From contig NZ_JAFICD010000010.1 of NCBI RefSeq assembly GCF_017833525.1, positions 1 to 64,000 of the forward strand: DNA of 64,000 nucleotides. The letters are read 5' to 3'. A program made the position numbers and the translations under genes. Positions 1-8,529 of this stretch are shown one piece after another. This DNA is from Duganella sp. 1411. GTDB lineage: Bacteria; Pseudomonadota; Gammaproteobacteria; Burkholderiales; Burkholderiaceae_D. Numbering within the stretch: the stretch's first letter is position 1; every line of letters begins with the position of its first letter. Under the pieces are notes generated by a model. That model searched no databases. It worked only from the letters and a program-made list of their open reading frames with translations, and was not told the origin of the DNA.

Positions 1-143
1 GGATCGAAACTACGGCGTTGCCTTGTCATGCAAATCTCCTCGGATGGTGGATTGTCCACCTATCGAGGTGTCCGGGCAAATTAGACCACTACAGAATGCG
101 GCCACTACCGGACGTTGAACTTGTAACCCCCTTAAAGAAATTC
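1..143. other. leading intergenic stretch, no supported gene
   Basis: The first 143 bases hold no coding region I can support. An open frame extends upstream of the first gene, but it has no convincing ribosome-binding site and no recognisable protein features before the methionine at 144. No RNA gene or clear insertion-sequence end is visible. Confidence 0.5.
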
Positions 144-590
144 ATGAATATCTCTACGCTCGAAAGCAAAACCATCGCGAAATGGATTGGCATCGTTCTA
201 GGATCAGCGATGTACTTGGGTACCCATGCTGCACCAAGTTCGCCCCCTGAGGAAGGATCTACGTATGAGCAAGTGCGCGCAGCCGTAGATCACTACTTTG
301 AAACCAACCCGAAGCTGCGCCCGGTCGAGCGCTGGCGCGAACTCGTTCCGCAGCCGACTTGCTCAAGCCCAGGCTATCCGCGCGCCGGGTATCGTGAAAA
401 AATGATGGGTACGACTGTGTTGAGCTTCGAAATCGGAGCCGAAGGGGGACACGCGATGAATGTGCACCTGCGAAAAAGTTCCGGTTGGGCGCTCCTTGAC
501 GAGGCGGCATTCGTCGCCCTCGCCACTTGCGTGTTCGTACCCGACACGCCGACCACTAAGACTGTGTCATACGTCTTTGGTGAGCAATAG
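144..590 (+). CDS. TonB C-terminal-domain-like exported protein
   Basis: The product is 148 residues. A short hydrophobic segment (residues about 13-29, ending in THAA) could be a signal peptide or anchor. Residues about 88-133 resemble the TonB C-terminal fold: a G-T-T-V-L-S-F start, then I-G-A-E-G-G-H, then a K-S-S-G-W-A-L-L-D-E-A-A block and a closing F-V-P. In TonB proteins this domain contacts outer-membrane receptors. The long proline-rich spacer of true TonB is missing, so this is more likely a small TonB-like periplasmic protein than the energy transducer. I chose the ATG at 144 because it places the hydrophobic segment at the N terminus; the frame stays open to 18. No exbB/exbD genes are nearby. 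Confidence 0.6.
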   Translation: MNISTLESKTIAKWIGIVLGSAMYLGTHAAPSSPPEEGSTYEQVRAAVDHYFETNPKLRPVERWRELVPQPTCSSPGYPRAGYREKMMGTTVLSFEIGAEGGHAMNVHLRKSSGWALLDEAAFVALATCVFVPDTPTTKTVSYVFGEQ

Positions 591-668
591 CTAAAAAGGC
601 TCGAATCTCCAAACCGGTGCGCCCGTGTCGGCCACAAGCGCCCCCAAGGATGGAAAATAAAGCAGAAT

Positions 669-1094
669 ATGGATCAGTCAAAAATCATTTATTTTCAAGA
701 AACGTACTCCCGACTGAGCGATGATGAACTTGCTTATCTCATTGCCACCCGGAGCGACTCTCTAGTTGAGGAAGCGCGTATCGCATTGTCCAAGGTACTC
801 GACACGCGGGACTTGAAAAATATTCAAACAGAGATTAAGTCGACGGTGGAAGACCTAAATAGTCAAGCCGAATTCGAATCTGAGCGTGCGCAGCAGCAAA
901 AGCTGCAACGTTCCACTCGAAAAGCATTTCACGCGTTCTGTGCACTCTTCTTCATCGTGGGTGTTGGATTATTAGTCTTCGGCGACAACGAACGTGGCCC
1001 AATCCTTGTCGCGGCTGGTCTTGTTGCATCCGCATTATTTGAACTTCGTCGACTTGCAGGTAAATATATTGTCGCCCTTTTCAAGATGAATTAG
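669..1094 (+). CDS. hypothetical protein with two C-terminal membrane segments
   Basis: I do not recognise this 141-residue protein. The first 80 residues are polar and probably helical, rich in Glu, Gln and Ser, with an L-S-D-D-E-L-A-Y-L-I element near residues 16-25 of a kind seen in small regulatory or trafficking proteins. Two hydrophobic stretches follow (about 86-104 and 109-127), separated by a short charged loop, giving a helical hairpin anchor with both ends on the same side. It sits between a TonB-like gene and an IS30 element, which suggests accessory DNA. Base composition is less GC-rich than in the housekeeping genes further right. No function is proposed. Confidence 0.55.
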   Translation: MDQSKIIYFQETYSRLSDDELAYLIATRSDSLVEEARIALSKVLDTRDLKNIQTEIKSTVEDLNSQAEFESERAQQQKLQRSTRKAFHAFCALFFIVGVGLLVFGDNERGPILVAAGLVASALFELRRLAGKYIVALFKMN

Positions 1095-1151
1095 TGGCGG
1101 GAAAAATTTCGGATTGATTAGGGACGAATAACGCGAAGGTCCGAAATGGGG

Positions 1152-1178
1152 TGCGGATTCAATCGGTCGTCGCAACAC
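1152..1178 (+). repeat. left terminal inverted repeat of the IS30 element
   Basis: It pairs with 2356-2382. Fourteen consecutive bases (GGATTCAATCGGTC) are identical, and after a 3-base mismatch the inner GCAACAC is identical too. Confidence 0.8.
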
Positions 1179-1214
1179 TCTAACCCAAATGCATAAGCAT
1201 GAGGAGTGTTGATC

Positions 1215-2375
1215 ATGAAACAGAGACCCCGGATCTATTACACCGCAAGTCAGAAAGCCTTGATGTGGGATCGCTGGAAGCAAGGTGATTCCCTTCAGAC
1301 GATTGCGCAGTTGTTCAATCGAAACCACTCATCGATCCAGCATATTTTTGAGCGAACAGGCGGTATCCGTCCAGCGGAACGCTGCCGATCCGCACGCGCC
1401 TTGACACTATCTGAACGCGAAGAAATATCGCGCTCGGTCATCACAGGAGAATCGGTGCGCGCACTTGCGCGGCGCTTGCGACGCGCACCATCGACGGTCA
1501 GCAGGGAAATCAACCGCAATGGTGGTCGCTCGGCATATCGCGCCGTGCAGGCCGATCAGCATGCTTGGGATCAGGCGCGTCGCCCCAAACCTTGTAAGCT
1601 GGTTGAGAGTCCAAGCCTGGCCGAACTGGTCGCCGATAAGCTCTAGCTAGATTGGTCACCTGAGCAGATCGCTGGATGGCTCAGGCATATGTTCCCGAGT
1701 TCGCAGGGGGATTACGTGTCGCACGAGACGATTTACCGCAGCCTCTACATCCAGGCGCGTGGAGCGCTGAAGAAGGAACTGCTGGAGCATCTGCGCAAGA
1801 CTCGGGCCATGCGCCGCTCCCGTCATCACTCTCAGAAGACCGATAACCACGGCAGGATCAAGGATGCCATTTCGATTAGCGAGCGTCCTGCATCCGCAGC
1901 CGACCGGGCGATCCCTGGGCATTGGGAAGGCGATCTGCTGTTTGGTACTCATAACAGTCAAATCGCCACGCTCGTCGAGCGTCAGACGCGCTACGTTATG
2001 CTGGTCAAGGTAGCGGGCAAAGACACGCAAACTGTCGTAAACGCGTTGATTCAACACGCCATGAAACTGCCACAGGAACTCTACAAATCCCTGACGTGGG
2101 ATCGAGGTAAAGAGCTCGCCGATCACAAGCGATTCAAGTTGGCGACCGATATCCAAGTGTACTTCTGCGATCCGCAAAACCCTTGGCAGCGCGGTTCCAA
2201 TGAAAACACCAACGGCTTGCTTCGGCAGTATTTCCCCAAGGGGCTTGATCTGTCAGACTATTCACAAGGCCAGCTCGACGCGGTGGCGAATCGACTGAAC
2301 GGTCGGCCAAGAAAGACGTTAGACTATGAAACTCCAGCGCAACGATTTGAACGATGTGTTGCATTGACCGATTGA
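1215..2375 (+). pseudogene. IS30-family transposase with in-frame amber stop
   Basis: One frame encodes a 386-codon IS30-type DDE transposase broken only by TAG at 1644-1646. The N-terminal part has two helix-turn-helix regions (the second around S-T-V-S-R-E-I-N-R). The frame resumes directly after the stop with L-D-W-S-P-E-Q-I-A-G-W-L, a family hallmark. The catalytic residues look intact: D240 (in W-E-G-D-L-L), D296 (in T-W-D-R-G) and E330 (in S-N-E-N-T-N-G), with the last two 34 apart as expected. The start at 1215 follows a GAGGAG eight bases upstream. Without readthrough two fragments result, of 143 residues and of about 228 residues (from 1689). The copy is probably inactive, although the ends and catalytic half are well preserved. 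Confidence 0.85.
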
Positions 2376-2382
2376 ATCCACA
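2356..2382 (-). repeat. right terminal inverted repeat of the IS30 element
   Basis: It is the reverse complement of the left end with mismatches at only a few positions. It overlaps the last codons of the transposase frame, as is usual for compact IS30 elements. Confidence 0.8.
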
Positions 2383-2563
2383 GGCGTAAGCCGACCATCG
2401 ATCCAGCTGACGCCGCGAAATTTATCAACGTCTTCGGCACATAAAGCGCATTCTTGTGTTTTTCTGCGCCACATCGCGTGGCGGGGTGCGACACAGATAA
2501 TGAAAAACGCCGTCAAAATCACCGCCGGCCTTTTCACTATCCATGTCGCCCGACATGCTTGGC

Positions 2564-4054
2564 TTAAAACCCGATGCGGAAGCTGGACGCGATCGAGGTC
2601 GGCAAACCGGCCGGCAACGCGATCACCAGGCCGTCGTCTTGCTGCGTCCACTTCAACGCCGCCTTACTGCCCAGCAAGGTGACGTTTTTGACGGGCCGGC
2701 TCTCCAACGCCGATTTTTTGCCCAGCGACGCGATGCGCACCTGGCCCGCCGGTTCGCCCATGGTGATGGCGTACAGGTCGCCGGCCTTGGTCGTGAAGCG
2801 GATATCGGCGGCCGTGTAGGCGGTGTTTTCCTTGAAGTGCCCCGAGGCCGCCTTGGTCGGCCCTTCGCCGAAGATCTTCCACGGCCGGGTGCCGTAGATC
2901 GCGTCGCCGTTGACCTCCATCCAGGCGGCCATCTCGGCGACGAATTGCCGGCATTCGGGCGGCAGGCTGCCATCCGGGTACTGGACCACGTTCAACAGCA
3001 GATTGCCGTTCTTGCTGACGATGTCGGCCAGCATGTAGACCACGTCGGCGGTCTTCTTGTATTTGTACCCTTCGCTGTAGAACCAGTCGCCGATCGAGGT
3101 GTCGGTCTGCCACGGCTGCGGATTGATGCCTTCCATGACGCCGCGCTCGACGTCCTGCACGCCCGCCTTGCGCAGGAACTCGCCGGAACCGATGTCCTTG
3201 TGGTTGTACACGGCTTCGAGCTTGCCCTGGTGGGCGGCCATGTTGCGGTTATAGAATTCCGACACCATGGTGCGGCCCACCACGCCGAACGGAATGCCGC
3301 CGTCGGTGTACAACAGGTCCGGCTGGTATTGGGTCAGCAGGTCGGTGACGCGGTCGTACCATTCCCGATGCCAGGCCGGACTCTTGGCGTACCAGGAATT
3401 GCCATTGTCAGCGTACGGTTCCTGGTGGGCCGGGTGGTACAGGTCGGCGAAGGCGGGATCGGCGCCGTCGTAGGGCACGCCCTGTTGCGGGCCCTTGGGA
3501 TCGGCGCCGTGGCTGGTCGACCACCACGCATAGCTGGCGCCCAGATGCTCCGAGACGCCGAAGCGCAGGCCGGCCGCCAGCGCGGCGTCGCGCCAGGCGC
3601 CGACGATGTCGCGCTTGGGCCCCATCTTGACGGCGTTCCAGCGATGGTGTTTCGAGTTCCACAGGTCGAAATTGTCGTGGTGGACGCCCATCGAGACGAA
3701 GTACCGGGCCCCGGCCCGCTTGTACAAGGCCATCAGCGCTTGCGGATCGAATTTCTCGGCCTTCCACAGCGGGATGATGTCCTTGTAGCCGGCCTTGCTG
3801 GGGTGGCCGTAGTTTTTCAGGTGGTGCTCATATTGCGGCGAGCCGTACATGTACATATTGCGGGCGTACCAGTCGCCCGCGCGCGGCACCGACTGCGGCC
3901 CCCAGTGCGACCAGATGCCGAACTTGGCATCGCGGAACCAGTCCGGGGCCGTGTAGGTGTTAAGCGATTCGGCCTCCGGCATGAACGGGGCCGGCGCGGC
4001 CGCGGCGGCCATCATGCACAGCGCGGCACAGGTGGCGAGCAAGGTTTTTTTCAT
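2564..4054 (-). CDS. secreted alpha-L-fucosidase, GH29
   Basis: The 496-residue protein has a signal peptide (M-K-K-T-L-L-A then an Ala-rich core, cleaved near residue 20). Family hallmarks follow: G-I-W-S-H-W-G-P-Q-S-V-P near residues 46-57, V-H-H-D-N-F-D-L-W near 124-132, and G-N-L-L-L-N-V in the C-terminal half of the catalytic domain. GH29 enzymes use a retaining mechanism with an aspartate nucleophile; D251 in Y-T-D-G-G fits that role. The enzyme would release terminal L-fucose from glycans in the periplasm or outside the cell. It is the last gene of the leftward fucose operon, so it supplies the substrate of that pathway. The fucosyl linkage preferred cannot be read from sequence. Confidence 0.92.
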   Translation of the reverse strand: MKKTLLATCAALCMMAAAAAPAPFMPEAESLNTYTAPDWFRDAKFGIWSHWGPQSVPRAGDWYARNMYMYGSPQYEHHLKNYGHPSKAGYKDIIPLWKAEKFDPQALMALYKRAGARYFVSMGVHHDNFDLWNSKHHRWNAVKMGPKRDIVGAWRDAALAAGLRFGVSEHLGASYAWWSTSHGADPKGPQQGVPYDGADPAFADLYHPAHQEPYADNGNSWYAKSPAWHREWYDRVTDLLTQYQPDLLYTDGGIPFGVVGRTMVSEFYNRNMAAHQGKLEAVYNHKDIGSGEFLRKAGVQDVERGVMEGINPQPWQTDTSIGDWFYSEGYKYKKTADVVYMLADIVSKNGNLLLNVVQYPDGSLPPECRQFVAEMAAWMEVNGDAIYGTRPWKIFGEGPTKAASGHFKENTAYTAADIRFTTKAGDLYAITMGEPAGQVRIASLGKKSALESRPVKNVTLLGSKAALKWTQQDDGLVIALPAGLPTSIASSFRIGF

Positions 4055-4106
4055 GGGTCTCCTGAATTGGTTTTTTTATGTATGTTGAAAGGCGTCGAGG
4101 TCCCGC

Positions 4107-4436
4107 TCAATCCATATGGAAGACGGCGGGCATCATCGCCCAGTGCTCGCCCTCGGCGCGGCTGGCCAGCGGCACTTGGCACGGCGAGCAGAAGGTCCAC
4201 CAGCGTTGCGTCTCCGGGTCGGCCGCGACGGCGCGCATGTCGGCCTCGAAATCGCTGCCGTGGTATTCCCAATAGCCGAACAACAAGTTCTCCGGCTCGC
4301 GCAGGAAGATGGTGTAGTTGCGCACGTTGGCGGCGGCCAGCGTGGCCAGCACCTGCGGCCACACGGCCGCGTGCAGGGCCTTGTATTCGTCGATCTTGCC
4401 GGCCTCTATGCCGATCACCATTCCCATCCGTTCCAT
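4107..4436 (-). CDS. L-fucose/L-rhamnose mutarotase (RhaM/FucU-like)
   Basis: The 109-residue protein is of the small dimeric ferredoxin-fold sugar mutarotase type. It contains Y-K-A-L-H-A-A-V-W-P near residues 18-27, N-Y-T-I-F-L near 40-45 and Y-W-E-Y near 55-58, all typical of the L-rhamnose mutarotase family. Such enzymes interconvert alpha and beta anomers so that the next dehydrogenase gets the right form. Placement between the SDR gene and the fucosidase argues for L-fucose as substrate. The start chosen is the methionine at 4436, which matches the family length; the frame stays open upstream over the SDR gene but codes nothing sensible there. Confidence 0.85.
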   Translation of the reverse strand: MERMGMVIGIEAGKIDEYKALHAAVWPQVLATLAAANVRNYTIFLREPENLLFGYWEYHGSDFEADMRAVAADPETQRWWTFCSPCQVPLASRAEGEHWAMMPAVFHMD

Positions 4437-4477
4437 CGTCCGTCCTTGTTGTTTGATAAAAAAGCCGCAGCGCGCGA

Positions 4478-5242
4478 TCAGGCGTTGAGCGTGATGAAGC
4501 CGCCGTCGATCGGATAGTCGCTGCCGGTGATGAACGCCGCCTCGTCGCTGCACAGGTACAGCGCCAGCGCCGCCACCTCTTCCGGCCGCGCCATGCGGCC
4601 GATCGGCTGCGTCTTCGACAGCCGCTCGAACATCTCGGCCTCCCGGCCCGGATAGTTCTTGGCCAGGAAACCGTCGACGAACGGCGTGTGCACGCGCCCC
4701 GGCGAGATCGAATTGCAGCGGATGCCGTCCTGCAGATAGTCCTTGGCCACCGACAAGGTCATGGCCATCACCGCGCCCTTGGCGGTGGAATAGGCGAAGC
4801 GCTCCGGCACCGCCACCCACGCCGCCACCGAGGCCATGTTGAGAATGACGCCGCCGCCGTTTTCCTTCAGCAGCGGGATGGCCGCGTGCAGGCAGTTGTA
4901 GGCGCCCTTGACGTTGACGCCGATGACGCGGTCGAAGTCCTCCTCGGCGGTGTTGTCGGCCTTGCCCACGTGGGCCACGCCGGCGTTGTTGATCAGGATG
5001 TCGATCGGCCCGATCGCCGCGAAGCAGGCGCGCACCTCGGCCTGGCGGGTGACGTCGCAGGCCTGGGCGGCGCCCTGGCCGCCCGCCTCGCGGATCTCGG
5101 CCAGCACCTGCGCGCCGGCGGCCTCGCCGATGTCGAGGATGTGGACCTTCGCGCCACGGCGCGCGAACAGCAGCGCGATGGCGCGGCCGATGCCGCTGCC
5201 GCCGCCGGTGATGACGGCGGTTTTGCCGGTCAGTTCAAACAT
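4478..5242 (-). CDS. SDR oxidoreductase, probable 2-keto-3-deoxy-L-fuconate dehydrogenase
   Basis: This is a classical 254-residue short-chain dehydrogenase. The nucleotide-binding T-G-G-G-S-G-I-G lies at residues 12-19, N-N-A-G at 85-88, the catalytic Ser at about 138, and Y-S-T-A-K at 151-155. The acidic D37 after beta-2 favours NAD+ over NADP+. In known oxidative L-fucose pathways an SDR oxidises 2-keto-3-deoxy-L-fuconate to 2,4-diketo-3-deoxy-L-fuconate. The FAH-family hydrolase needed for the next step is encoded two genes upstream in the same operon, which supports this reading. The start overlaps the end of the permease gene by 8 bases, indicating translational coupling. The substrate is inferred from context. 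Confidence 0.82.
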   Translation of the reverse strand: MFELTGKTAVITGGGSGIGRAIALLFARRGAKVHILDIGEAAGAQVLAEIREAGGQGAAQACDVTRQAEVRACFAAIGPIDILINNAGVAHVGKADNTAEEDFDRVIGVNVKGAYNCLHAAIPLLKENGGGVILNMASVAAWVAVPERFAYSTAKGAVMAMTLSVAKDYLQDGIRCNSISPGRVHTPFVDGFLAKNYPGREAEMFERLSKTQPIGRMARPEEVAALALYLCSDEAAFITGSDYPIDGGFITLNA

Positions 5243-6539
5243 GGGTCAGTGCTCCTGTCGAGGTGGCGGCGACGGCCGGCCGCGCCTCGCGCGCCACGGC
5301 GCGGGCGAACCAGCCGATCACGAGAAAGCACAGCAGCGGCGCCGCGTAGCCGTATTGAAGATTGTGGGTGGCGTCGCTGATGGCGCCGAACAGCAGCGGC
5401 AGCACGGCGCCGCCGACGATGGACATGATGATCAAGCTGCTGCCCATCTCGGTGTCCGCGCCGGCGCCCTCGATGCCGAGCGAGAAGATGGTGGGGAACA
5501 TGATCGACATGAAAAAGGCGATGCCGATCACCGCCGCCAGGCTGGCCACGCCGCTGGCGAACATGGCGACCGCGCACAGCGCCACGCAGGCCGCCGCGTA
5601 GCCCAGCAACAGGCGCGCCGGCGCGATGTATTTCATCAGGCAGGTGCCGGCGAAGCGGCCGACGACGAACGCGGTGCCGCAGCCCCAGCCCAGGTAGTCG
5701 GCCGCCGCGATCTGCGACACGCCGGCCGCCTTGGCCGCGTACAGGATGAAAAAGCTGAACACGCACACCTGGGCGCCTACATAAAAGAACTGGGCGACGA
5801 CGGCGCGCCGGATCGGCGCGCGCCGCAGCGCCCGCATCACCGCGCCCTTGGCCGGCGCCGCGTGGGCAGAGGAGGACGCCGCGCCGACGGCCGGCACCTT
5901 GAGGAAGAAGAACACCACCGCGATGGCGACGATAACCAGCGCGATCGCCAGATACGGCCCCTTGACGCTGGCCGCCTCCGCCGCCAGCGCCGCCTGCCGC
6001 GCGCCGTCGGACATGGCCGCCAATTGCGCGTCGCTGGCGCCGTCGACCAGGATCACGCGGGCGCCGGCGATGGGCGCGAGCATGGCGGCCAGGCCGTTGA
6101 ACGATTGCGCCAGGTTCAAGCGCTGGGTGGCCCGTTGCGGATCGCCCAGCAGCGTCACATACGGATTGGCCGCCGTTTCCAGCACGGTCAGCCCGCAGGC
6201 GATGACGAACAGCGCACCCAGGAAAAACACGTAGCGCCGCGTGTCGGCCGCCGGAATGAACAGCAGCGCGCCAATGGCGAACAGCGCCAGCCCGCACAGC
6301 ATCGCGTTCTTGTAGCCGGCCTTGCGGATCAGCAGGCCGGACGGCAGCGCCATCACGAAATACGCGATGAACACCGCCGAATCGACCAGCGCCGATTGCA
6401 GCACGGTCAGGCTGAACGACCGCCGCAGATGGGGTATCAGGATCGGGTCGAGATTATGGACGAAGCCCCACATGAAAAACAGCGAGGTGATCATCACGAA
6501 GGCGAACTTGTAGGTCCGCCGTGCGGGTTGGTCGGTCAT
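5235..6539 (-). CDS. fucP: MFS L-fucose permease, FucP-like
   Basis: The 434-residue protein has about 12 hydrophobic segments and the FucP signature region near the N terminus (F-F-M-W-G-F-V-H-N-L-D-P-I-L near residues 17-30), where FucP-type sugar:H+ symporters carry conserved residues. A central cytoplasmic loop rich in Ala separates the two six-helix halves. It should import L-fucose (or L-galactose, which FucP relatives also accept) across the inner membrane. It is coupled to the SDR gene by an 8-base overlap and sits between the intracellular enzymes of the operon. Confidence 0.88.
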   Translation of the reverse strand: MTDQPARRTYKFAFVMITSLFFMWGFVHNLDPILIPHLRRSFSLTVLQSALVDSAVFIAYFVMALPSGLLIRKAGYKNAMLCGLALFAIGALLFIPAADTRRYVFFLGALFVIACGLTVLETAANPYVTLLGDPQRATQRLNLAQSFNGLAAMLAPIAGARVILVDGASDAQLAAMSDGARQAALAAEAASVKGPYLAIALVIVAIAVVFFFLKVPAVGAASSSAHAAPAKGAVMRALRRAPIRRAVVAQFFYVGAQVCVFSFFILYAAKAAGVSQIAAADYLGWGCGTAFVVGRFAGTCLMKYIAPARLLLGYAAACVALCAVAMFASGVASLAAVIGIAFFMSIMFPTIFSLGIEGAGADTEMGSSLIIMSIVGGAVLPLLFGAISDATHNLQYGYAAPLLCFLVIGWFARAVAREARPAVAATSTGALTHV

Positions 6540-6593
6540 GGGCTTGGTGTCTCCGTGTGCGGCGCTTGTCTTTTTTTTTCGCGCCTGTGATTT

Positions 6594-7460
6594 TTAGCCG
6601 TCGATCAGCTCCGGGTTCCAGGCGTGGACGGTCTGGTTTTGCTGGCCCAGGCCTTCGATGCCGAGCGCCATGCTGTCGCCCGGGCGCAGGTAGACCGGCT
6701 CCGGCTTTTGCCCCAGGCCGACGCCGGGCGGCGTGCCGGTGCTGATCACGTCGCCCGGGTTGAGCGTCATGAAGCGGCTGATGTAGCTGACCAGGTGGGC
6801 CACCGTGAACACCATCGTGCGCGTGTTGCCGGTCTGGTAGCGCTTGCCGTTGACATCTAGCCACATGGACAGGTTCTGCGGATCGGGCACCTCGTCGGCG
6901 GTGACCAGCCACGGACCGACCGGGCCGAAGGTGTCGCAGCCCTTGCCCTTGTCCCACGTGCCGCCGCGCTCGAGCTGGTACTCGCGCTCGGACAGGTCGT
7001 TGACCACGCAATAGCCGGCCACGTGGTCGAGCGCGCGGTCGATCTCGACATAGCGCGCGCGGGTGCCGATCACCACGCCCAGCTCCACCTCCCAGTCGCT
7101 CTTGAGCGAGTCGCGCGGCAGCACCACCGGATCGTTGCAGCCGATGATGGCGCTGGTGGCCTTGGTGAACAACACCGGCTCGGACGGCACCTCCATGCCC
7201 GATTCGGCCGCGTGGTCCGAGTAGTTCAGGCCCACGCAAATGAGCTTGCCGATGTCGGCCACGATGGGGGCCATGCGGCCCGGCGCCGCCACGATCGGCA
7301 GGCTGTCGGGATCGATCGAGGCCAGCCGGTCCAGCGCGGCCTTGCCGAGGTGCGCCGACGTCAGGTCCGGCAGCACGGCCGACAGGTCGCGCACCCTGCC
7401 CTGGGCGTCGCACAGACCGGGTTTCTCGTGGCCCTTGGGGCCGAAGCGTAACAATTTCAT
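6594..7460 (-). CDS. FAH-family hydrolase, probable 2,4-diketo-3-deoxy-L-fuconate hydrolase
   Basis: The 288-residue protein belongs to the fumarylacetoacetate hydrolase family. It shows K-L-I-C-V-G-L-N-Y-S-D-H near residues 72-83, D-W-E-V-E-L-G-V-V-I-G near 122-132 and a later N-D-L-S-E-R-E. E124, E126 and D155 are the likely metal ligands. Relatives in L-fucose clusters hydrolyse the C-C bond of 2,4-diketo-3-deoxy-L-fuconate to pyruvate and L-lactate. The preceding SDR step is present in this operon, so the assignment fits. The family is broad (ureidoglycolate lyase-like and 2-keto-pentenoate hydratase-like members exist), so the substrate rests on context. Confidence 0.85.
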   Translation of the reverse strand: MKLLRFGPKGHEKPGLCDAQGRVRDLSAVLPDLTSAHLGKAALDRLASIDPDSLPIVAAPGRMAPIVADIGKLICVGLNYSDHAAESGMEVPSEPVLFTKATSAIIGCNDPVVLPRDSLKSDWEVELGVVIGTRARYVEIDRALDHVAGYCVVNDLSEREYQLERGGTWDKGKGCDTFGPVGPWLVTADEVPDPQNLSMWLDVNGKRYQTGNTRTMVFTVAHLVSYISRFMTLNPGDVISTGTPPGVGLGQKPEPVYLRPGDSMALGIEGLGQQNQTVHAWNPELIDG

Positions 7461-7490
7461 TTGATTCCTTTACACGATTTACACGTCACG

Positions 7491-8528
7491 TCAAAAAGTC
7501 GAACCACTCGCGCCGGCGGGCGTCGGCGCCCGGGCGTCGATCAATCCGCGCCCGGCCAGCGACTGCCACAGCGCGGCGGGCAGCGGTTGCGCGAACCATT
7601 GCGCGTTCTGGCGCAGCTGGGCCGCGCTTTGCGCGCCGGGAATGCACGACACCACCGCCGGATGGGCCATCGGGAACTGCAGCGCGGCCGCCTGGATCGG
7701 CGCGTCGGACCGCGCGCACACCGCCGCGATGGCGTCGACGCGTTCGACGATGTGCGCCGGCGCGTCTTCGTAATTGAATTTCCTGGTGCCGGCCAGCACG
7801 CCGGAATTGAACGGCCCACCGATCACGATGCCGACGCCGCGCTGCGCGCAGCGGTCCAGCAGCGGCAGCGCCGCCTGCTCGAGCAGCGTGTAGCGCCCGG
7901 CCAGCAGCGCGCAATCGAGATCGCAGACCTCCATCGCCTCGGCCACCGCCTGCCATTCGTTGACACCGAGGCCGATGGCGCCGACCGCGCCCTCGTCGCG
8001 CAGCTGCGTCAGCGCGCGAAAGCCGCCGCCGAGCGTCAGCTGCTCCCAGTAGTGCGCGTGCAGCTCGCCGTGCGTGGCGCGGCCGATGTCGTGCACGTAC
8101 AGGATGTCGACGCGGTCCGTGCCCAGGCGCTGCAGGCTGTCCTCGTGCGAGCGCATGACGCCGTCGTACGAGTAGTCGTAGTGCGGGCGGAACGGCAGCG
8201 GCTCGGCCCAGCCGGATTCGCCGGGCAGCACGCCCGGGTCGGGCCGCATCAGGCGTCCCACCTTGGTGCTGAGCACATAGCTGTCGCGCGGACGCGCGCG
8301 CAGCGCCGCGCCCAGGCGCCGCTCCGACAAGGTGTAGCCGTAGTAAGGCGCGGTGTCGAAGTAGCGGATGCCCAGGTCCCACGCGGCATCGACGATGGCG
8401 CGGGCGTCGGCGTCGCCGACGGCCTGGTACAAGCCGCCCAGCTGGGCGCAACCCAGCCCCATGCCGCTCAGCCAGAGGGCGCGGCGCGGCAGCTTGCGCG
8501 GGTCGCCCGCGTGCAGGGTGGCCTCCAT
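7491..8528 (-). CDS. aldo/keto reductase, probable L-fucose dehydrogenase
   Basis: This is a 345-residue AKR-superfamily TIM barrel. The catalytic tetrad can be assigned as D58 and Y63 (in Y-F-D-T-A-P-Y-Y-G), K89 (in S-T-K-V-G) and H146 (in Y-V-H-D). Relatives in sugar operons act as L-fucose or D-threo-aldose 1-dehydrogenases, oxidising the sugar to its lactone. No other L-fucose dehydrogenase is evident in the leftward operon, so this gene fills that step. It is one base from the dehydratase gene upstream, so the two are co-transcribed. NAD+ versus NADP+ preference cannot be read safely. Confidence 0.8.
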   Translation of the reverse strand: MEATLHAGDPRKLPRRALWLSGMGLGCAQLGGLYQAVGDADARAIVDAAWDLGIRYFDTAPYYGYTLSERRLGAALRARPRDSYVLSTKVGRLMRPDPGVLPGESGWAEPLPFRPHYDYSYDGVMRSHEDSLQRLGTDRVDILYVHDIGRATHGELHAHYWEQLTLGGGFRALTQLRDEGAVGAIGLGVNEWQAVAEAMEVCDLDCALLAGRYTLLEQAALPLLDRCAQRGVGIVIGGPFNSGVLAGTRKFNYEDAPAHIVERVDAIAAVCARSDAPIQAAALQFPMAHPAVVSCIPGAQSAAQLRQNAQWFAQPLPAALWQSLAGRGLIDARAPTPAGASGSTF

Positions 8529-8529
8529 G

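Larger units (their letters stand above)
1152..2382 (+). mobile_element. IS30-family insertion sequence
   Basis: The 1231-bp element is bounded by 27-bp imperfect inverted repeats at 1152-1178 and 2356-2382. Both begin TG (TGC on the left, TGT on the right) and share the core GGATTCAATCGGTC followed by GCAACAC. This is the terminal type I associate with IS30 relatives. The bases just outside (GG on each side) fit a 2-bp target duplication, which is too short to be proof. One transposase gene fills the element, interrupted by an amber codon. Confidence 0.85.

Noticed and set aside
1..143. Possible insertion-sequence remnant at the window edge
   Set aside because: No inverted partner, transposase fragment or target duplication can be shown within the window.
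2542..2557. Short palindrome CATGTCG-CC-CGACATG after the fucosidase gene
   Set aside because: It has a loop too short to fold well and no T-run on the minus strand, so it was not called a terminator.
2543..4456. Long plus-strand frame opposite the GH29 gene
   Set aside because: The minus strand encodes a clear alpha-L-fucosidase with a signal peptide; the plus frame is Arg/Val/Gly-rich without motifs.
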